From: Streptomyces sp. NBC_01237
Lineage (GTDB): Bacteria > Actinomycetota > Actinomycetes > Streptomycetales > Streptomycetaceae
Length of the DNA: 64,000 nucleotides
Reading direction: 5' to 3'
Assembly: GCF_035917275.1 (NCBI RefSeq)
Contig: NZ_CP108508.1
Coordinates: 6,262,001-6,326,000, forward strand
Shown here: piece by piece, positions 24,083-32,433 of the stretch
Position numbering within the stretch: the stretch's first letter is position 1
How the letters are laid out: the number at the start of each line of letters is the position of its first letter
Notes under the pieces: generated by a model
What the model was told of the DNA's origin: nothing
What the model saw: the letters and a program-made list of their open reading frames with translations, nothing else
Databases searched by the model: none
Translations under genes and position numbers: made by a program

Positions 24083-25770
24083 GCGGTGACCTCCTTCGCC
24101 GTACGGTCCCCGAGGGGCAGCCGGACCGTGAACCGTGCGCCGCCGTCCGGCCCCCGGTCCAGTTCGACCGTGCCGCCGTTGCGGTGCGCGGCCTGCCGCA
24201 CCAGCGCCAGGCCGAGCCCGCGCCCGGCGCCGTGCGTCGACCAGCCGCGCCGGAACACCTCGGCCGCGTCGTCCGGGCCGATGCCCGCCCCGGTGTCGGC
24301 GACCCGCAACAGGAGCAGGCCGTCCACGGCGAGGGCGGTCACGGTGACCCGGGCGCGGGACGAGCCGCGCTGAGCGGGGACGGAGCCGGTGCCGGGTGCG
24401 GGGACGGCGTCGGGGCCCGCGCCGCGTCCCGGGGTGCCGCTCGCCGCCTCCGACGCCGCCTCGACCGCGTTGTCGATCAGATTCCCCAGGATCGTCACCA
24501 GATCGCGCTGCGCCGGGCCGCCCGGCAGTGCCCCGTCGTCGATCAGGCTGTCGTCCGCCAGCACCAGCTCCACCCCCCGCTCGTTCGCCTGCGCCGCCTT
24601 GCCCAGGAGCAGCGCCGCCAGCACGGGTTCCGCGACCGCGCCCACGACCCGGTCCGTCAGCTCCTGCGCCAGCTCCAGTTCGGCCGTGGCGAACCCCACG
24701 GCCTCCTCCACCCGGCCCAGCTCGATCAGCGAGACCACCGTGTGCAGCCGGTTCGCCGCCTCGTGCGCCTGGGAACGCAACGCCTGCGTGAACCCGCGCT
24801 CCGAGTCCAGCTCGCCCGACAGCGCCTGCAACTCGGTGTGGTCCCGCAGCGTCACCACCGTGCCGCGCCGCTCGCCGCCCACCACCGGGCGGGTGTTGAC
24901 CACGATCACCCGGTCCGCCGTCAGATGGAGCTCGTCGACCCGCGCTTCGGAATCCAGCAGTGCCCCGGTCAACGGGGCGGGCAGCGCCAGCTCGTCGACC
25001 TTCCGGCCGACCGCCCCCGGCGCCAGGCCCAGCAGCTCCCGGCCCGCGTCGTTGATCAGTGCGATCCGGCGCCGCCCGTCCAGCATCAGCAGCCCCTCGC
25101 GCACCGCGTGCAGCGTGGCCTGGTGGTAGTCGTGGAGCCGGCTCAGTTCGGCGGCGTTCATGCCGTGGGTGTGCCGTCGCAGCCGGGCGTTGATCACATA
25201 CGTACCGAGCCCGCCGAGCGCCAGCGCACCGCCCGCCGCGAGGCCGAGCGCGCCCAGCTGGTCGCGGACCTGGGTGGAGACCCGCTCCACGGTGATGCCC
25301 GCACTGACCAGGCCGGTGATCCTCCCCCCGTCGCGGACCGGTGTCACCACCCGTATCGAGGGCCCGAGCGTGCCGGTGTACGTCTCCGTGAACGTCTCGC
25401 CGCGCAGCGCCTGTTCGGTGTGCCCCAGGAAGGTGTCGCCGATCAGCCCGGAGTCCGGGTGCGTCCAGCGCACCCCGTCCGGGTCCATGATCGTGACGAA
25501 GGCGATCCCGGTGTCCCTGCGCACCTGTTCCGCGTACGGCTGGAGTTCGGCGGACGGGTCCGGGGTGCGGATGGCCTCCCGTACGGAGGGGGAACCGGCC
25601 ACCGCGATGGCGGCCGCCCGTACCTGCCTCGTCGCGGTCTCCTCGGCCTGCCCGCTCCCGGAGACGTACGCGAAGAACGCGCATCCGGCGACCACGGCGG
25701 CCACCAGCACGACCTGCATGGCGAAGAGCTGGCCGGCCAGGCTGCGGGGGCGGGTACGGGGGAGGCGCAT
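24079..25770 (-). CDS. DcuS/CitA-type sensor histidine kinase
   Basis: A 563-residue membrane kinase for C4-dicarboxylates or related acids. Order of parts: first membrane segment at about residues 15-38, a periplasmic-type extracellular PAS/CitA sensor domain (about 40-170), second membrane segment at about 175-200, cytoplasmic PAS domain (about 210-320), the characteristic phospho-acceptor motif SQAHEAANRLHTV, and a HATPase domain with NLIDNAVEAAS and DTGAGIGPDD, GAGRGLGLALV. A Pro/Gly/Ala-rich insert of about 30 residues sits inside the ATPase domain. The ATG at 25770 follows GGGGGAG-type sequence; the in-frame extension upstream runs into the dctA promoter region and is rejected. Confidence 0.92.
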   Translation of the reverse strand: MRLPRTRPRSLAGQLFAMQVVLVAAVVAGCAFFAYVSGSGQAEETATRQVRAAAIAVAGSPSVREAIRTPDPSAELQPYAEQVRRDTGIAFVTIMDPDGVRWTHPDSGLIGDTFLGHTEQALRGETFTETYTGTLGPSIRVVTPVRDGGRITGLVSAGITVERVSTQVRDQLGALGLAAGGALALGGLGTYVINARLRRHTHGMNAAELSRLHDYHQATLHAVREGLLMLDGRRRIALINDAGRELLGLAPGAVGRKVDELALPAPLTGALLDSEARVDELHLTADRVIVVNTRPVVGGERRGTVVTLRDHTELQALSGELDSERGFTQALRSQAHEAANRLHTVVSLIELGRVEEAVGFATAELELAQELTDRVVGAVAEPVLAALLLGKAAQANERGVELVLADDSLIDDGALPGGPAQRDLVTILGNLIDNAVEAASEAASGTPGRGAGPDAVPAPGTGSVPAQRGSSRARVTVTALAVDGLLLLRVADTGAGIGPDDAAEVFRRGWSTHGAGRGLGLALVRQAAHRNGGTVELDRGPDGGARFTVRLPLGDRTAKEVTA

Positions 25771-25928
25771 GGCCCCCAGTCTGCCTGCCCCGGCCGGCCG
25801 GTCCGCCGATGGCCGGAAAGCGCCTGTGAACGATATGAACGCAAGGGTGACCGGGGTCACAGGGAGGTGGATAGTCACCGGAGCCCCCAGGGACGGGGAG
25901 CGCCCACGACCGAGCCGAGGAGGCCCCC
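25771..25928. promoter_or_regulatory. Divergent dctA / two-component promoter region with repeats
   Basis: This 158-base gap holds a direct repeat TGAACG (25827-25832 and 25836-25841, nine bases apart) and directly after it an inverted repeat GTGACC-GG-GGTCAC (25847-25860). Binding by the DcuR-like regulator is inferred from location. A GAGGAGG ribosome-binding site precedes the dctA GTG. Confidence 0.55.
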
Positions 25929-27284
25929 GTGGCAGTGTCAGCCGCTCAGCGGGACCGAACCCATTATCTGTACATCGCCGTGATCGGTGCCGTGGTTCTC
26001 GGCGTTCTCGTGGGCTTCGTGGCCCCCGGGGTCGCCGTGGAGCTGAAGCCCATCGGAACCGGCTTCGTGAACCTGATCAAGATGATGATCTCCCCGATCA
26101 TCTTCTGCACGATCGTGCTCGGCGTCGGCTCCGTCCGCAAGGCCGCCAAGGTCGGTGCCGTCGGCGGGCTCGCGCTCGGCTACTTCCTGGTCATGTCGAC
26201 CGTCGCCCTCGCGATCGGCCTGATCGTCGGCAACATCCTGGAGCCCGGCTCGGGTCTCCACCTCACCGAGGCGGCCCGTGCCGCAGGTGAGAAGCAGGCG
26301 GCGGGCGCCAGTGAGTCGACCGTGGACTTCCTGCTCGGCATCATCCCGACCACCATGGTCTCCGCCTTCACCGCGGGCGAAGTGCTCCAGACCCTGCTCG
26401 TCGCGCTCCTCGCGGGCTTCGCGCTCCAGGCCATGGGCGCGGCCGGTGAACCGGTCCTGCGCGGCATCGGCCACATCCAGCGCCTCGTCTTCCGCATCCT
26501 CGCCATGATCATGTGGGCGGCCCCCGTCGGAGCGTTCGGAGCGATGGCGGCGGTGGTCGGCGAGACCGGCCTGGACGCGCTGAAGTCCCTCGCGATCATC
26601 ATGATCGGCTTCTACGTCACCTGCGCGCTGTTCGTCTTCGTGGTGCTCGGCACGATCCTGCGGCTGGTCGCCGGGGTCAACCTGATCTCGCTGCTGAAGT
26701 ACCTGGGACGCGAGTTCCTGCTGATCCTGTCCACCTCCTCCTCCGAGTCGGCGCTGCCGCGGCTGATCGCGAAGATGGAGCACCTGGGTGTCAGCAAGCC
26801 GGTCGTCGGCATCACCGTGCCGACCGGCTACTCCTTCAACCTCGACGGCACCGCGATCTACCTGACGATGTCCTCCCTGTTCATCGCCAACGCGATGGGG
26901 GACCCGCTGAGCGCGAGCGAGCAGATCTCGCTCCTCGTCTTCATGGTGATCGCCTCGAAGGGCGCGGCGGGTGTCACGGGCGCCGGTCTCGCCACCCTCG
27001 CGGGCGGCCTCCAGTCGCACCGCCCCGATCTGGTCGACGGCGTCGGCCTGATCGTCGGCATCGACCGTTTCATGAGCGAGGCGCGCGCCCTGACGAACTT
27101 CGCGGGCAACGCGGTCGCCACGGTCCTGGTCGGGACCTGGACGAAGGAGATCGACAAGGAGCGCGTGGACCGGGTCCTCTCCGGCAAGGTCCCCTTCGAC
27201 GAGAGGACGCTCGTCGACGACCACGCCCCGGCGGCGGACGTCCCGGAGCCGCGCGGGGACGGCAAGCTGCCGGCGAAGGTCTGA
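25929..27284 (+). CDS. dctA: C4-dicarboxylate:cation symporter
   Basis: A 451-residue secondary transporter of the DAACS family that takes up succinate, fumarate and malate with protons or sodium. Hydrophobic segments run from about residue 14 to 420. Family motifs include MMISPIIFCTIVLGVGS, the serine-rich hairpin STSSSESALPRL, PTGYSFNLDGTAIYLT and the second re-entrant loop SKGAAGVTGAGLATLAGGL. The GTG start at 25929 has a GAGGAGG site seven bases upstream. It is divergent from a DcuS/DcuR-like pair that very probably induces it, the same arrangement as in other dicarboxylate systems. A strong terminator follows. Confidence 0.95.
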   Translation: MAVSAAQRDRTHYLYIAVIGAVVLGVLVGFVAPGVAVELKPIGTGFVNLIKMMISPIIFCTIVLGVGSVRKAAKVGAVGGLALGYFLVMSTVALAIGLIVGNILEPGSGLHLTEAARAAGEKQAAGASESTVDFLLGIIPTTMVSAFTAGEVLQTLLVALLAGFALQAMGAAGEPVLRGIGHIQRLVFRILAMIMWAAPVGAFGAMAAVVGETGLDALKSLAIIMIGFYVTCALFVFVVLGTILRLVAGVNLISLLKYLGREFLLILSTSSSESALPRLIAKMEHLGVSKPVVGITVPTGYSFNLDGTAIYLTMSSLFIANAMGDPLSASEQISLLVFMVIASKGAAGVTGAGLATLAGGLQSHRPDLVDGVGLIVGIDRFMSEARALTNFAGNAVATVLVGTWTKEIDKERVDRVLSGKVPFDERTLVDDHAPAADVPEPRGDGKLPAKV

Positions 27285-27322
27285 CACTCCGGAACACGGA
27301 CGTCATCGGGTCCTCGGCCACC

Positions 27323-27368
27323 CGGGCCGGGGCAGCGGGACCGTCAACGGCCCGGCTGCCCCGGCCCG
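27323..27368 (+). terminator. Terminator after dctA
   Basis: A 14-bp perfect GC-rich stem (27323-27336 with 27355-27368) and an 18-base loop lie 38 bases after the dctA stop, before the next gene's own leader. Confidence 0.75.
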
Positions 27369-27457
27369 TTGCTGAACAGCGGTACAACCACGGAGGGACG
27401 GCGGGTGTCTTCCGTACAGGTAACGAGTTCCGTCACGCGTCACACAGAGGACCCCAT

Positions 27458-28756
27458 ATGAACCAGACCCAGACCGTCCGTCGCATCCTGCGCGGGGGAG
27501 TCGGTTCGCTCGCGGCGATCGCGCTGATCGGGCTGGGCGCCACACCGGCGCTCGCCGACGAGGGGGAGCCCGACCTCGGGATCGGGAATCTCGCCCGGAT
27601 CACCGGAGCCGAGCCCGGCAAAGGCTTCGGCATGCCGTTCTCGGTGCTGAACAAGGGGACCGAGGAGGTGGCGAAGGTCTGGGTCTCCTACGCCGTGTCG
27701 CCGGGTCTCCGTGCCGCCGACTCGTACTCCAACTGCCGCTACGGGACCGTTTCCTCCCACGACGAGAACCCCGACTCGCACTACGCGGTCTGCGCCATCG
27801 ACCAGCCGCTGAAGCCCGGTGTCGTCTACGTCCCCGAGCGGCCGGTCGGGCTCAGGGCGCTGGACTCCGCGCTGTACGACGACGTCTACATGACGGTGAG
27901 GGGCACCGAGCCGTCCCCCTCGGGCGACGACGGGGGGCCCGACCCCGTACCGGGCACGGGCGCCCCGCTGAAACTGGTGGAGAAGGGCCCGGCCGACGGG
28001 GCCGAACGCGAGAAGCACTCCGAGGACTACGCGGTGGCCGACGTCACCTCGGACAACACCGCCGACTACGCGCTGTCCGGGGCGAAGGTCACCGGCAAGG
28101 TGGGCGACAAGGTCACCGCCGAGGTGAAGTTCACCAACGAGGGGCCGGGCTGGGTCTACCTCGAACAGGGCCAGGGTGCCGCGACCGTCGACATCCGGAT
28201 ACCGGCCGGGACGTCGGTCGTGAAGCCGCACGGCTTCTGCCACAAGGTCACCGCGTCGCACTACCGGTGCGGGACTTCGCAGTCCTGGGTCGACGAGAAC
28301 GGCGGCGAGTCGTACCCCTTCGTGCTCCGGATCGACAAGGCCGTGAAGAAGGCGGTGGGCAAGGTGTCGTTCAGCGGGAAGGCCCGGCCCTTCGACAGGA
28401 ACGCGGCCAATGACACCGCCGAGATCGTGATCACCGCCGGTCCGGGCGGTGGCAGCGGCGGTACGAGCGGTGGCTCGGGCGGCTCGGGCGGCTCGGGTTC
28501 CGGCGGTCCGTCCGGCTCGGGTGGTTCGTCCACCACAGGTGGCTCCGCCGCCGGCGGCGGTACGGGCTCCTCGGCCGGGTCGTCCGGCGGCTCCACGTCC
28601 ACCGGAGGCACCGGCTCGCAGACGACGACGGGCGGCGGCCTGGCGTCGACCGGGTCGGACTCCACGGTGCCGGTGATCGGCGCGGCGGCGGCGGCCGTGG
28701 CGGCGGGCGGCGGGATCTTCTACGCGATGCGCAGGCGGACCGGGGTGCGGAAGTAG
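27458..28756 (+). CDS. LAxTG sortase-anchored surface protein
   Basis: A 432-residue cell-wall protein. It has a Sec signal peptide (about 1-32, cleavage after PALA), a globular N-terminal half with two cysteine pairs (in SNCRYG, YAVCAID and HGFCHK, HYRCGTS), a Gly/Ser/Thr-rich stalk of about 75 residues, and a C-terminal sorting signal LASTG followed by a hydrophobic helix and RRR. LAxTG is the recognition motif of the class E sortases of streptomycetes. The two repeats, about residues 35-150 and 200-330, both look like immunoglobulin-like, DUF11-type beta domains. Start is the ATG at 27458 because the signal peptide begins there. Binding partner unknown. No sortase gene is nearby. Confidence 0.85.
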   Translation: MNQTQTVRRILRGGVGSLAAIALIGLGATPALADEGEPDLGIGNLARITGAEPGKGFGMPFSVLNKGTEEVAKVWVSYAVSPGLRAADSYSNCRYGTVSSHDENPDSHYAVCAIDQPLKPGVVYVPERPVGLRALDSALYDDVYMTVRGTEPSPSGDDGGPDPVPGTGAPLKLVEKGPADGAEREKHSEDYAVADVTSDNTADYALSGAKVTGKVGDKVTAEVKFTNEGPGWVYLEQGQGAATVDIRIPAGTSVVKPHGFCHKVTASHYRCGTSQSWVDENGGESYPFVLRIDKAVKKAVGKVSFSGKARPFDRNAANDTAEIVITAGPGGGSGGTSGGSGGSGGSGSGGPSGSGGSSTTGGSAAGGGTGSSAGSSGGSTSTGGTGSQTTTGGGLASTGSDSTVPVIGAAAAAVAAGGGIFYAMRRRTGVRK

Positions 28757-28790
28757 CCCCGTACCCCCGTACGCCTCCCAAGTGACGTCG

Positions 28791-28834
28791 CCGCCGCCGG
28801 GCGGCAGGGTGCCGGCCCTGCCGCCCGGCGGCGG
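28791..28834. terminator. Bidirectional terminator, 19-bp perfect stem
   Basis: The arms at 28791-28809 and 28816-28834 are exact reverse complements around a six-base loop. The hairpin lies between the convergent LAxTG protein gene and the isochorismatase-like gene. Confidence 0.9.
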
Positions 28835-28842
28835 GTCCCGTT

Positions 28843-29469
28843 TCAGGCGGGGAGGGCGTCGACGGTGGGGACGACGGTGCCGAACAGGTCGGTGATCGCG
28901 GTGAGGGCAGCCGTCTGCAGCGCGGCGGCGGGCAGGACGGTGCCGTCGGGGGCGGCGAGCGCGCGGGTGGCGGTCGTCTCGGCGACGACGGTGGGGCGGT
29001 AGCCGAGGTTGAAGGCGCCCTGGGCGGTGTGGTTGACGCACATGTGCGTCATGAAGCCGCCGAGGACCAGCGCCTTCCCGCTGCCCGGAGCGGCGCCCAG
29101 GCCAGTGAGGGTCTTCTCCAGTTCGGTGAGGTGGAAGGCGTTGGGGAACTGCTTGACCACGACCGCCTCGCCGTCCTTCGGCGCGACCTCGTCGCTGAGG
29201 GCACCGATATGGGCGCGGATGTCGTAGGGGGTGTTCTCGCCGCCGTCGTTGATGACGTGGACGACGGGGGTGCCCGCCGCACGGGCGCGCTCCAGCAGAC
29301 GGGCACCGGCCGTGAGGGCCTCCTCGGCGCCTTCCAGGGCCATGACGCCGGTGCGGTAGGTGTTCTGGTAGTCGATCAGGATCAGGACGGAGTCGCTCAG
29401 CGCGGCAGGCCGGCTGTCGAGGCCGATCACGTCGCGCAGGGTCGTGGAGGGGTGCTGGTCGGTGCTCAT
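28843..29469 (-). CDS. Isochorismatase-like cysteine hydrolase
   Basis: A 208-residue member of the isochorismatase-like hydrolase superfamily. The cysteine triad is visible: Asp33 in LILIDYQNTY, Lys106 in VVVKQFPNAF and Cys144 in GFMTHMCVNHTA, with the conserved cis-peptide region before the cysteine. This family hydrolyses amides or enol ethers (nicotinamidase, N-carbamoylsarcosine amidase and others); substrate cannot be assigned. The regulator gene of GlxA type sits 122 bases upstream on the same strand. The short gap between them contains an inverted repeat CGAGGCATGCCTCG that the regulator may bind. Confidence 0.9.
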   Translation of the reverse strand: MSTDQHPSTTLRDVIGLDSRPAALSDSVLILIDYQNTYRTGVMALEGAEEALTAGARLLERARAAGTPVVHVINDGGENTPYDIRAHIGALSDEVAPKDGEAVVVKQFPNAFHLTELEKTLTGLGAAPGSGKALVLGGFMTHMCVNHTAQGAFNLGYRPTVVAETTATRALAAPDGTVLPAAALQTAALTAITDLFGTVVPTVDALPA

Positions 29470-29490
29470 GGTGTGCCTTTCGTAGGGGAA

Positions 29491-29520
29491 CGAGGCATGC
29501 CTCGGCTCGATGAGGCATGG
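29491..29520. promoter_or_regulatory. GAGGCATGCC palindrome plus half-site, candidate operator
   Basis: CGAGGCATGCCTCG (29491-29504) is a perfect 14-bp palindrome and TGAGGCATGG (29511-29520) is a third GAGGCATG half-site. They lie just upstream of the isochorismatase-like gene and downstream of the AraC/GlxA regulator gene, so binding by that regulator is a natural guess. Confidence 0.6.
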
Positions 29521-29591
29521 CGGAAGGACGCAGGGCGACGCTGTCGGCGTCGCATGCGTAGGGGCGGGACGGGGCGGGTGGGCGGCGAGGG

Positions 29592-30584
29592 TCAGGCGGT
29601 CCGGGTACGGAAGCGGCGGCGGTAGGCCGCCGGGGTGGTGGAGAGCTGCCGTCTGAACGCCCGGTGCAGGGTTTCGACCGAGCCGAGCCCGGCGGCGGCC
29701 GCGACCCGGTCGAGCGGGCAGTCGGTGGTCTCCAGCAGGCGCCGGGCCGCCTCGACCCGGGCGGCCTCGACGTAGGCGGCCGGGCCCGCGCCGGTCTCCT
29801 GCTTGAACACCCGGGCGAAGTGCCGCTCACTCAGGCACATATGGGCCGCCAGGGCCTCCGCGGACAGGTCCTCGTCGAGGTGCTCGGCGATCCACAGGCG
29901 CAGCTCGTCGATGTCGCGGCGGGAGGTGGCGGGCCGGCTGAGCGGCACGGAGAACTGGCTCTGGCCGCCCTGCCGTCTGAGGTACATCACCAGCTGCCGC
30001 GCCACCGCCAGGGCGACGTCCTCGCCCTGGTCCTCCGCCACCAGGGCGAGCGCGAGGTCCAGGCAGGCGCTGATCCCGGCGCCGGTCCAGATCCGCCCCC
30101 GGTCGGTCCGTACGAAGATCGGGTCCGGGTCGACGGTGACGGCCGGGTGGTCGGCGGCGAGCTGGGCGGCGGTCGACCAGTGGGTGGTCGCCGTCCTCCC
30201 GTCGAGGAGTCCGGCCGCGGCCAGCAGGTGAGCGCCCACGCACACGGACGCCACCCGCCGGGCGTGCGGTGCGGTGCGCCTCACCCAGGCCACGACGTCC
30301 TGGTCGATGCGCGCGGTGGGGCCGTCCTCGGTCATGTCGACCGCGCCGGGCACCAGGAGCGTGTCCACCTGGCCGCCGACCTCGGAGAACGACAGGTCGG
30401 CCAGCAGCCGCACACCGGCCGAGGTCCGCACCTCGCCCCCGGCGGGCCCCGCCAGGCGGACCTCGTACCCGGCGCGGCCCGCGGTCTCCCGGTTGGCCAG
30501 GGCGAAGACCTCGGCCGGGCCGGTGACGTCGAGGAGATCGGCATCGGGGAAGACCGCGATGACGACACGGTGGGGAAGGGGCAT
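29592..30584 (-). CDS. GlxA-family transcriptional regulator (DJ-1/PfpI domain plus AraC HTH)
   Basis: A 330-residue regulator with an N-terminal DJ-1/PfpI amidotransferase-like sensor (about 1-190, with the cysteine elbow VASVCVGAHLLAAAGLL) and a C-terminal AraC-type DNA-binding domain with two helix-turn-helix units (about 220-325, including LAAHMCLSERHFARVFKQETG and VAAAAGLGSVETLHRAFRRQL). The ATG at 30584 is chosen over a GTG at 30608 because GAGGA lies just before it. It is followed on the same strand by the isochorismatase-like hydrolase gene, suggesting ligand-induced control of a small amide or related substrate. GlxA-type regulators are commonly activators. Confidence 0.92.
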   Translation of the reverse strand: MPLPHRVVIAVFPDADLLDVTGPAEVFALANRETAGRAGYEVRLAGPAGGEVRTSAGVRLLADLSFSEVGGQVDTLLVPGAVDMTEDGPTARIDQDVVAWVRRTAPHARRVASVCVGAHLLAAAGLLDGRTATTHWSTAAQLAADHPAVTVDPDPIFVRTDRGRIWTGAGISACLDLALALVAEDQGEDVALAVARQLVMYLRRQGGQSQFSVPLSRPATSRRDIDELRLWIAEHLDEDLSAEALAAHMCLSERHFARVFKQETGAGPAAYVEAARVEAARRLLETTDCPLDRVAAAAGLGSVETLHRAFRRQLSTTPAAYRRRFRTRTA

Positions 30585-30740
30585 GCGTCCATCCTCGGGT
30601 CCGCCCACGATGACCGCAATGACGATTCCCTGTCACATCCGGACACGCCGGGCCAGGCGCGGTCGTCCCTCGCCGACCGGGAACGACGTGTGGCCGGTGC
30701 GGGAGTCCCCGTACCGGCCACGCATCACCGAGGCGCGAAC

Positions 30741-30790
30741 CCGTCAGCCGAAGGGGCCCGTCAGCCGAAGGGACCCGTCAGCCGAAGGGA
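30741..30790. repeat. Three tandem copies of a 17-bp repeat at the 3' end of the GH16 gene
   Basis: Copies begin CCGTCAGCCGAAGGG at 30741, 30758 and 30775. The third copy contains the last codons and the stop of the GH16 gene (the sequence reads Phe-Gly-stop on the minus strand), so the other two look like downstream duplications of the gene's extreme 3' end. Confidence 0.85.
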
Positions 30791-32241
30791 ATGCGGACGA
30801 CGGACTGATTGCCGACCCCGACGGTGCTGGAGCCGTTCCCGATGGCGTTCCAGATCTCGACCTTCACGGTGCCGTTCACCAGATTGCCGTGGCTTCCGGT
30901 CGAGGACTTCAGACCCCGGCTCCGGGTGTAGTGCTCGTAGCCGGGTACGGGGTCGGTCGGGAAGTAGGCGTACGTCTCCGTGCGGTCCCAGGTGCCGTCG
31001 CCCGTGCGGTCGTAACTCACCTTCGCCTGCTGCCCGTTGGCGATCGCGGTGCCCGCGTCGACGAGCAGGTCGAACTGGGTGGACCCGCCGTCGTACGTCC
31101 TGGTGACGCCGGAGGCGGTGAAGGTCTGCGGGCTGTGCGGGGTGCCGTCATGGTTGGCGCCGCCCGCCGGGGCGAGCGTGACGGCCGATGCGGTGGACTG
31201 CGCCGCGCCGAGACCGCCACCGCTGCGGAGCGCCAGCGTGGACGAGCCGGTGGGCGGGTCGGTCGGGTCCGGGGGATCGGTGGGGCCGCTGCCTCCACGG
31301 GTCCAGACACCGACGTAGTCGATGAGCATGGGGCGGCCGGGGACGGTGTCGGCGGTCGGGGTCCTCCCGGCCAGCGCGTCGGGGAACGCGCCGCCGATCG
31401 CCAGGTTGAGCAGGACGAAGTACCCGGCGTGGTCGGTCATATTGGCCCAGGTGCCGGCGTCCAGCTGGTTCTGGGTGACCGTGTGGAAGAGCTGGTCGTC
31501 CACGTACCAGCGCAGGGCGTTCGGTGTGGCCGAGCGGTCCCACTCGAAGCGGTACGTGTGGAACGCCGACTGGCAACTCGCCCCCGGACACGCCCTGTTG
31601 TTGGCGATGCCGCTGGTCTCGTTGCACGGGCCGCCCGGGTTCACCCCGCAGTGCAGCACGCCCCAGACGGAGTTGATCCCGTTGACGTTCTCCATGATGT
31701 CGAACTCGCCGATGCCCGGCCAGTTCCAGTAGTTGCCCCGGTAGGGGGATCCGAGCGCCCAGAAGGCGGGCCAGTAGCCGAGCGCCGCGTTTCCGGTGAC
31801 GTTCGGCATCTGGATGCGGCTCTCGATGCGCAGGGTGCCGCCGGCCGGAGCCTTGAAGTCGGCCCGCCTGGTCTCGATCCGGCCCGAGGTCCAGTTGCCC
31901 GCACCGTCCCGGAGCGGGGTGATCCGGAGGTTGCCGTTGCCGTCGAGGCTGAGGTTGTCGGGGCTGGAGGTGTAGTTCTGGACCTCGCCCGTGCCCCAGT
32001 TGCCGGGCCCGCCGGGGTAGGAGTGGCCGGTGTCGATCTGCCAGTTCGCGGCCGAGGGGAGCGAGCGGTCGGCGCCGTTGAAGTCGTCGCTCCACTGAAG
32101 GCTCCAGCCCGGGGCGGGCGGTACGTCACCCCGAGCGGACCCGGACCCGAGGACGGTGACCAGCCCCGCGAGTGCGAGGGCGGACGCGGTCAGTGCGGCG
32201 AGGACGGTGGTGCGTCTGTGGGGGATGCGGCTCGTGCTCAA
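30778..32241 (-). CDS. Secreted GH16 endo-beta-glucanase with C-terminal accessory domain
   Basis: A 487-residue exported glycoside hydrolase of family 16, most likely cleaving beta-1,3-glucan (laminarinase type). Order: signal peptide (about 1-38), GH16 catalytic domain (about 45-310) with the signature GEFDIMEN, giving nucleophile Glu179 and acid/base Glu184, then a Pro/Asp/Thr linker of about 20 residues and a beta-sandwich domain of about 145 residues at the C-terminus, which I cannot name but resembles glucan-binding modules. The start is a TTG at 32241 with GGAGGTG upstream; longer in-frame reading crosses the operator. An AGAGCGCTCT operator lies 36 bases upstream. Confidence 0.88.
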   Translation of the reverse strand: MSTSRIPHRRTTVLAALTASALALAGLVTVLGSGSARGDVPPAPGWSLQWSDDFNGADRSLPSAANWQIDTGHSYPGGPGNWGTGEVQNYTSSPDNLSLDGNGNLRITPLRDGAGNWTSGRIETRRADFKAPAGGTLRIESRIQMPNVTGNAALGYWPAFWALGSPYRGNYWNWPGIGEFDIMENVNGINSVWGVLHCGVNPGGPCNETSGIANNRACPGASCQSAFHTYRFEWDRSATPNALRWYVDDQLFHTVTQNQLDAGTWANMTDHAGYFVLLNLAIGGAFPDALAGRTPTADTVPGRPMLIDYVGVWTRGGSGPTDPPDPTDPPTGSSTLALRSGGGLGAAQSTASAVTLAPAGGANHDGTPHSPQTFTASGVTRTYDGGSTQFDLLVDAGTAIANGQQAKVSYDRTGDGTWDRTETYAYFPTDPVPGYEHYTRSRGLKSSTGSHGNLVNGTVKVEIWNAIGNGSSTVGVGNQSVVRIPFG

Positions 32242-32276
32242 GGGACACCTCCGGTGAGGTGGTGCTGGTGAGTTTT

Positions 32277-32292
32277 CTGAGAGCGCTCTCAG
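32277..32292. promoter_or_regulatory. LacI-family operator upstream of the GH16 gene
   Basis: CTGAGAGCGCTCTCAG is a perfect 16-bp palindrome with the GAGCGCTC core of CebR/BglR-like repressors, flanked by T and A runs. Position fits repression of the glucanase until a glucan-derived inducer appears. No lacI gene is nearby. Confidence 0.82.
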
Positions 32293-32363
32293 TTTTTGTA
32301 GATGCACACGAAGGAGTCGTCAATGGCGCCGCACTTTTAACTTCTTGAATGCACAGAGCAACG

Positions 32364-32388
32364 GACCCCTCGCGGAAGGTGAGGGGTC
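32364..32388. other. 8-bp hairpin in the GH16/merR gap
   Basis: GACCCCTC (32364-32371) pairs with GAGGGGTC (32381-32388). It lies upstream of both divergent genes, so it is not an ordinary terminator; a 5' untranslated structure is possible. Confidence 0.35.
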
Positions 32389-32399
32389 GGTCGTCCTTG

Positions 32400-32419
32400 C
32401 CTTGACGTCCGCGTCAAGG
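32400..32419. promoter_or_regulatory. MerR-type operator/promoter
   Basis: CCTTGAC (32400-32406) and GTCAAGG (32413-32419) form an inverted repeat with a six-base centre; the left arm contains a TTGAC -35-like element. This matches the long-spacer promoters activated by MerR proteins. It ends 14 bases before the merR start, so autoregulation of the merR-trx unit is inferred. Confidence 0.72.
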
Positions 32420-32433
32420 ATTACCGTCGGCGC

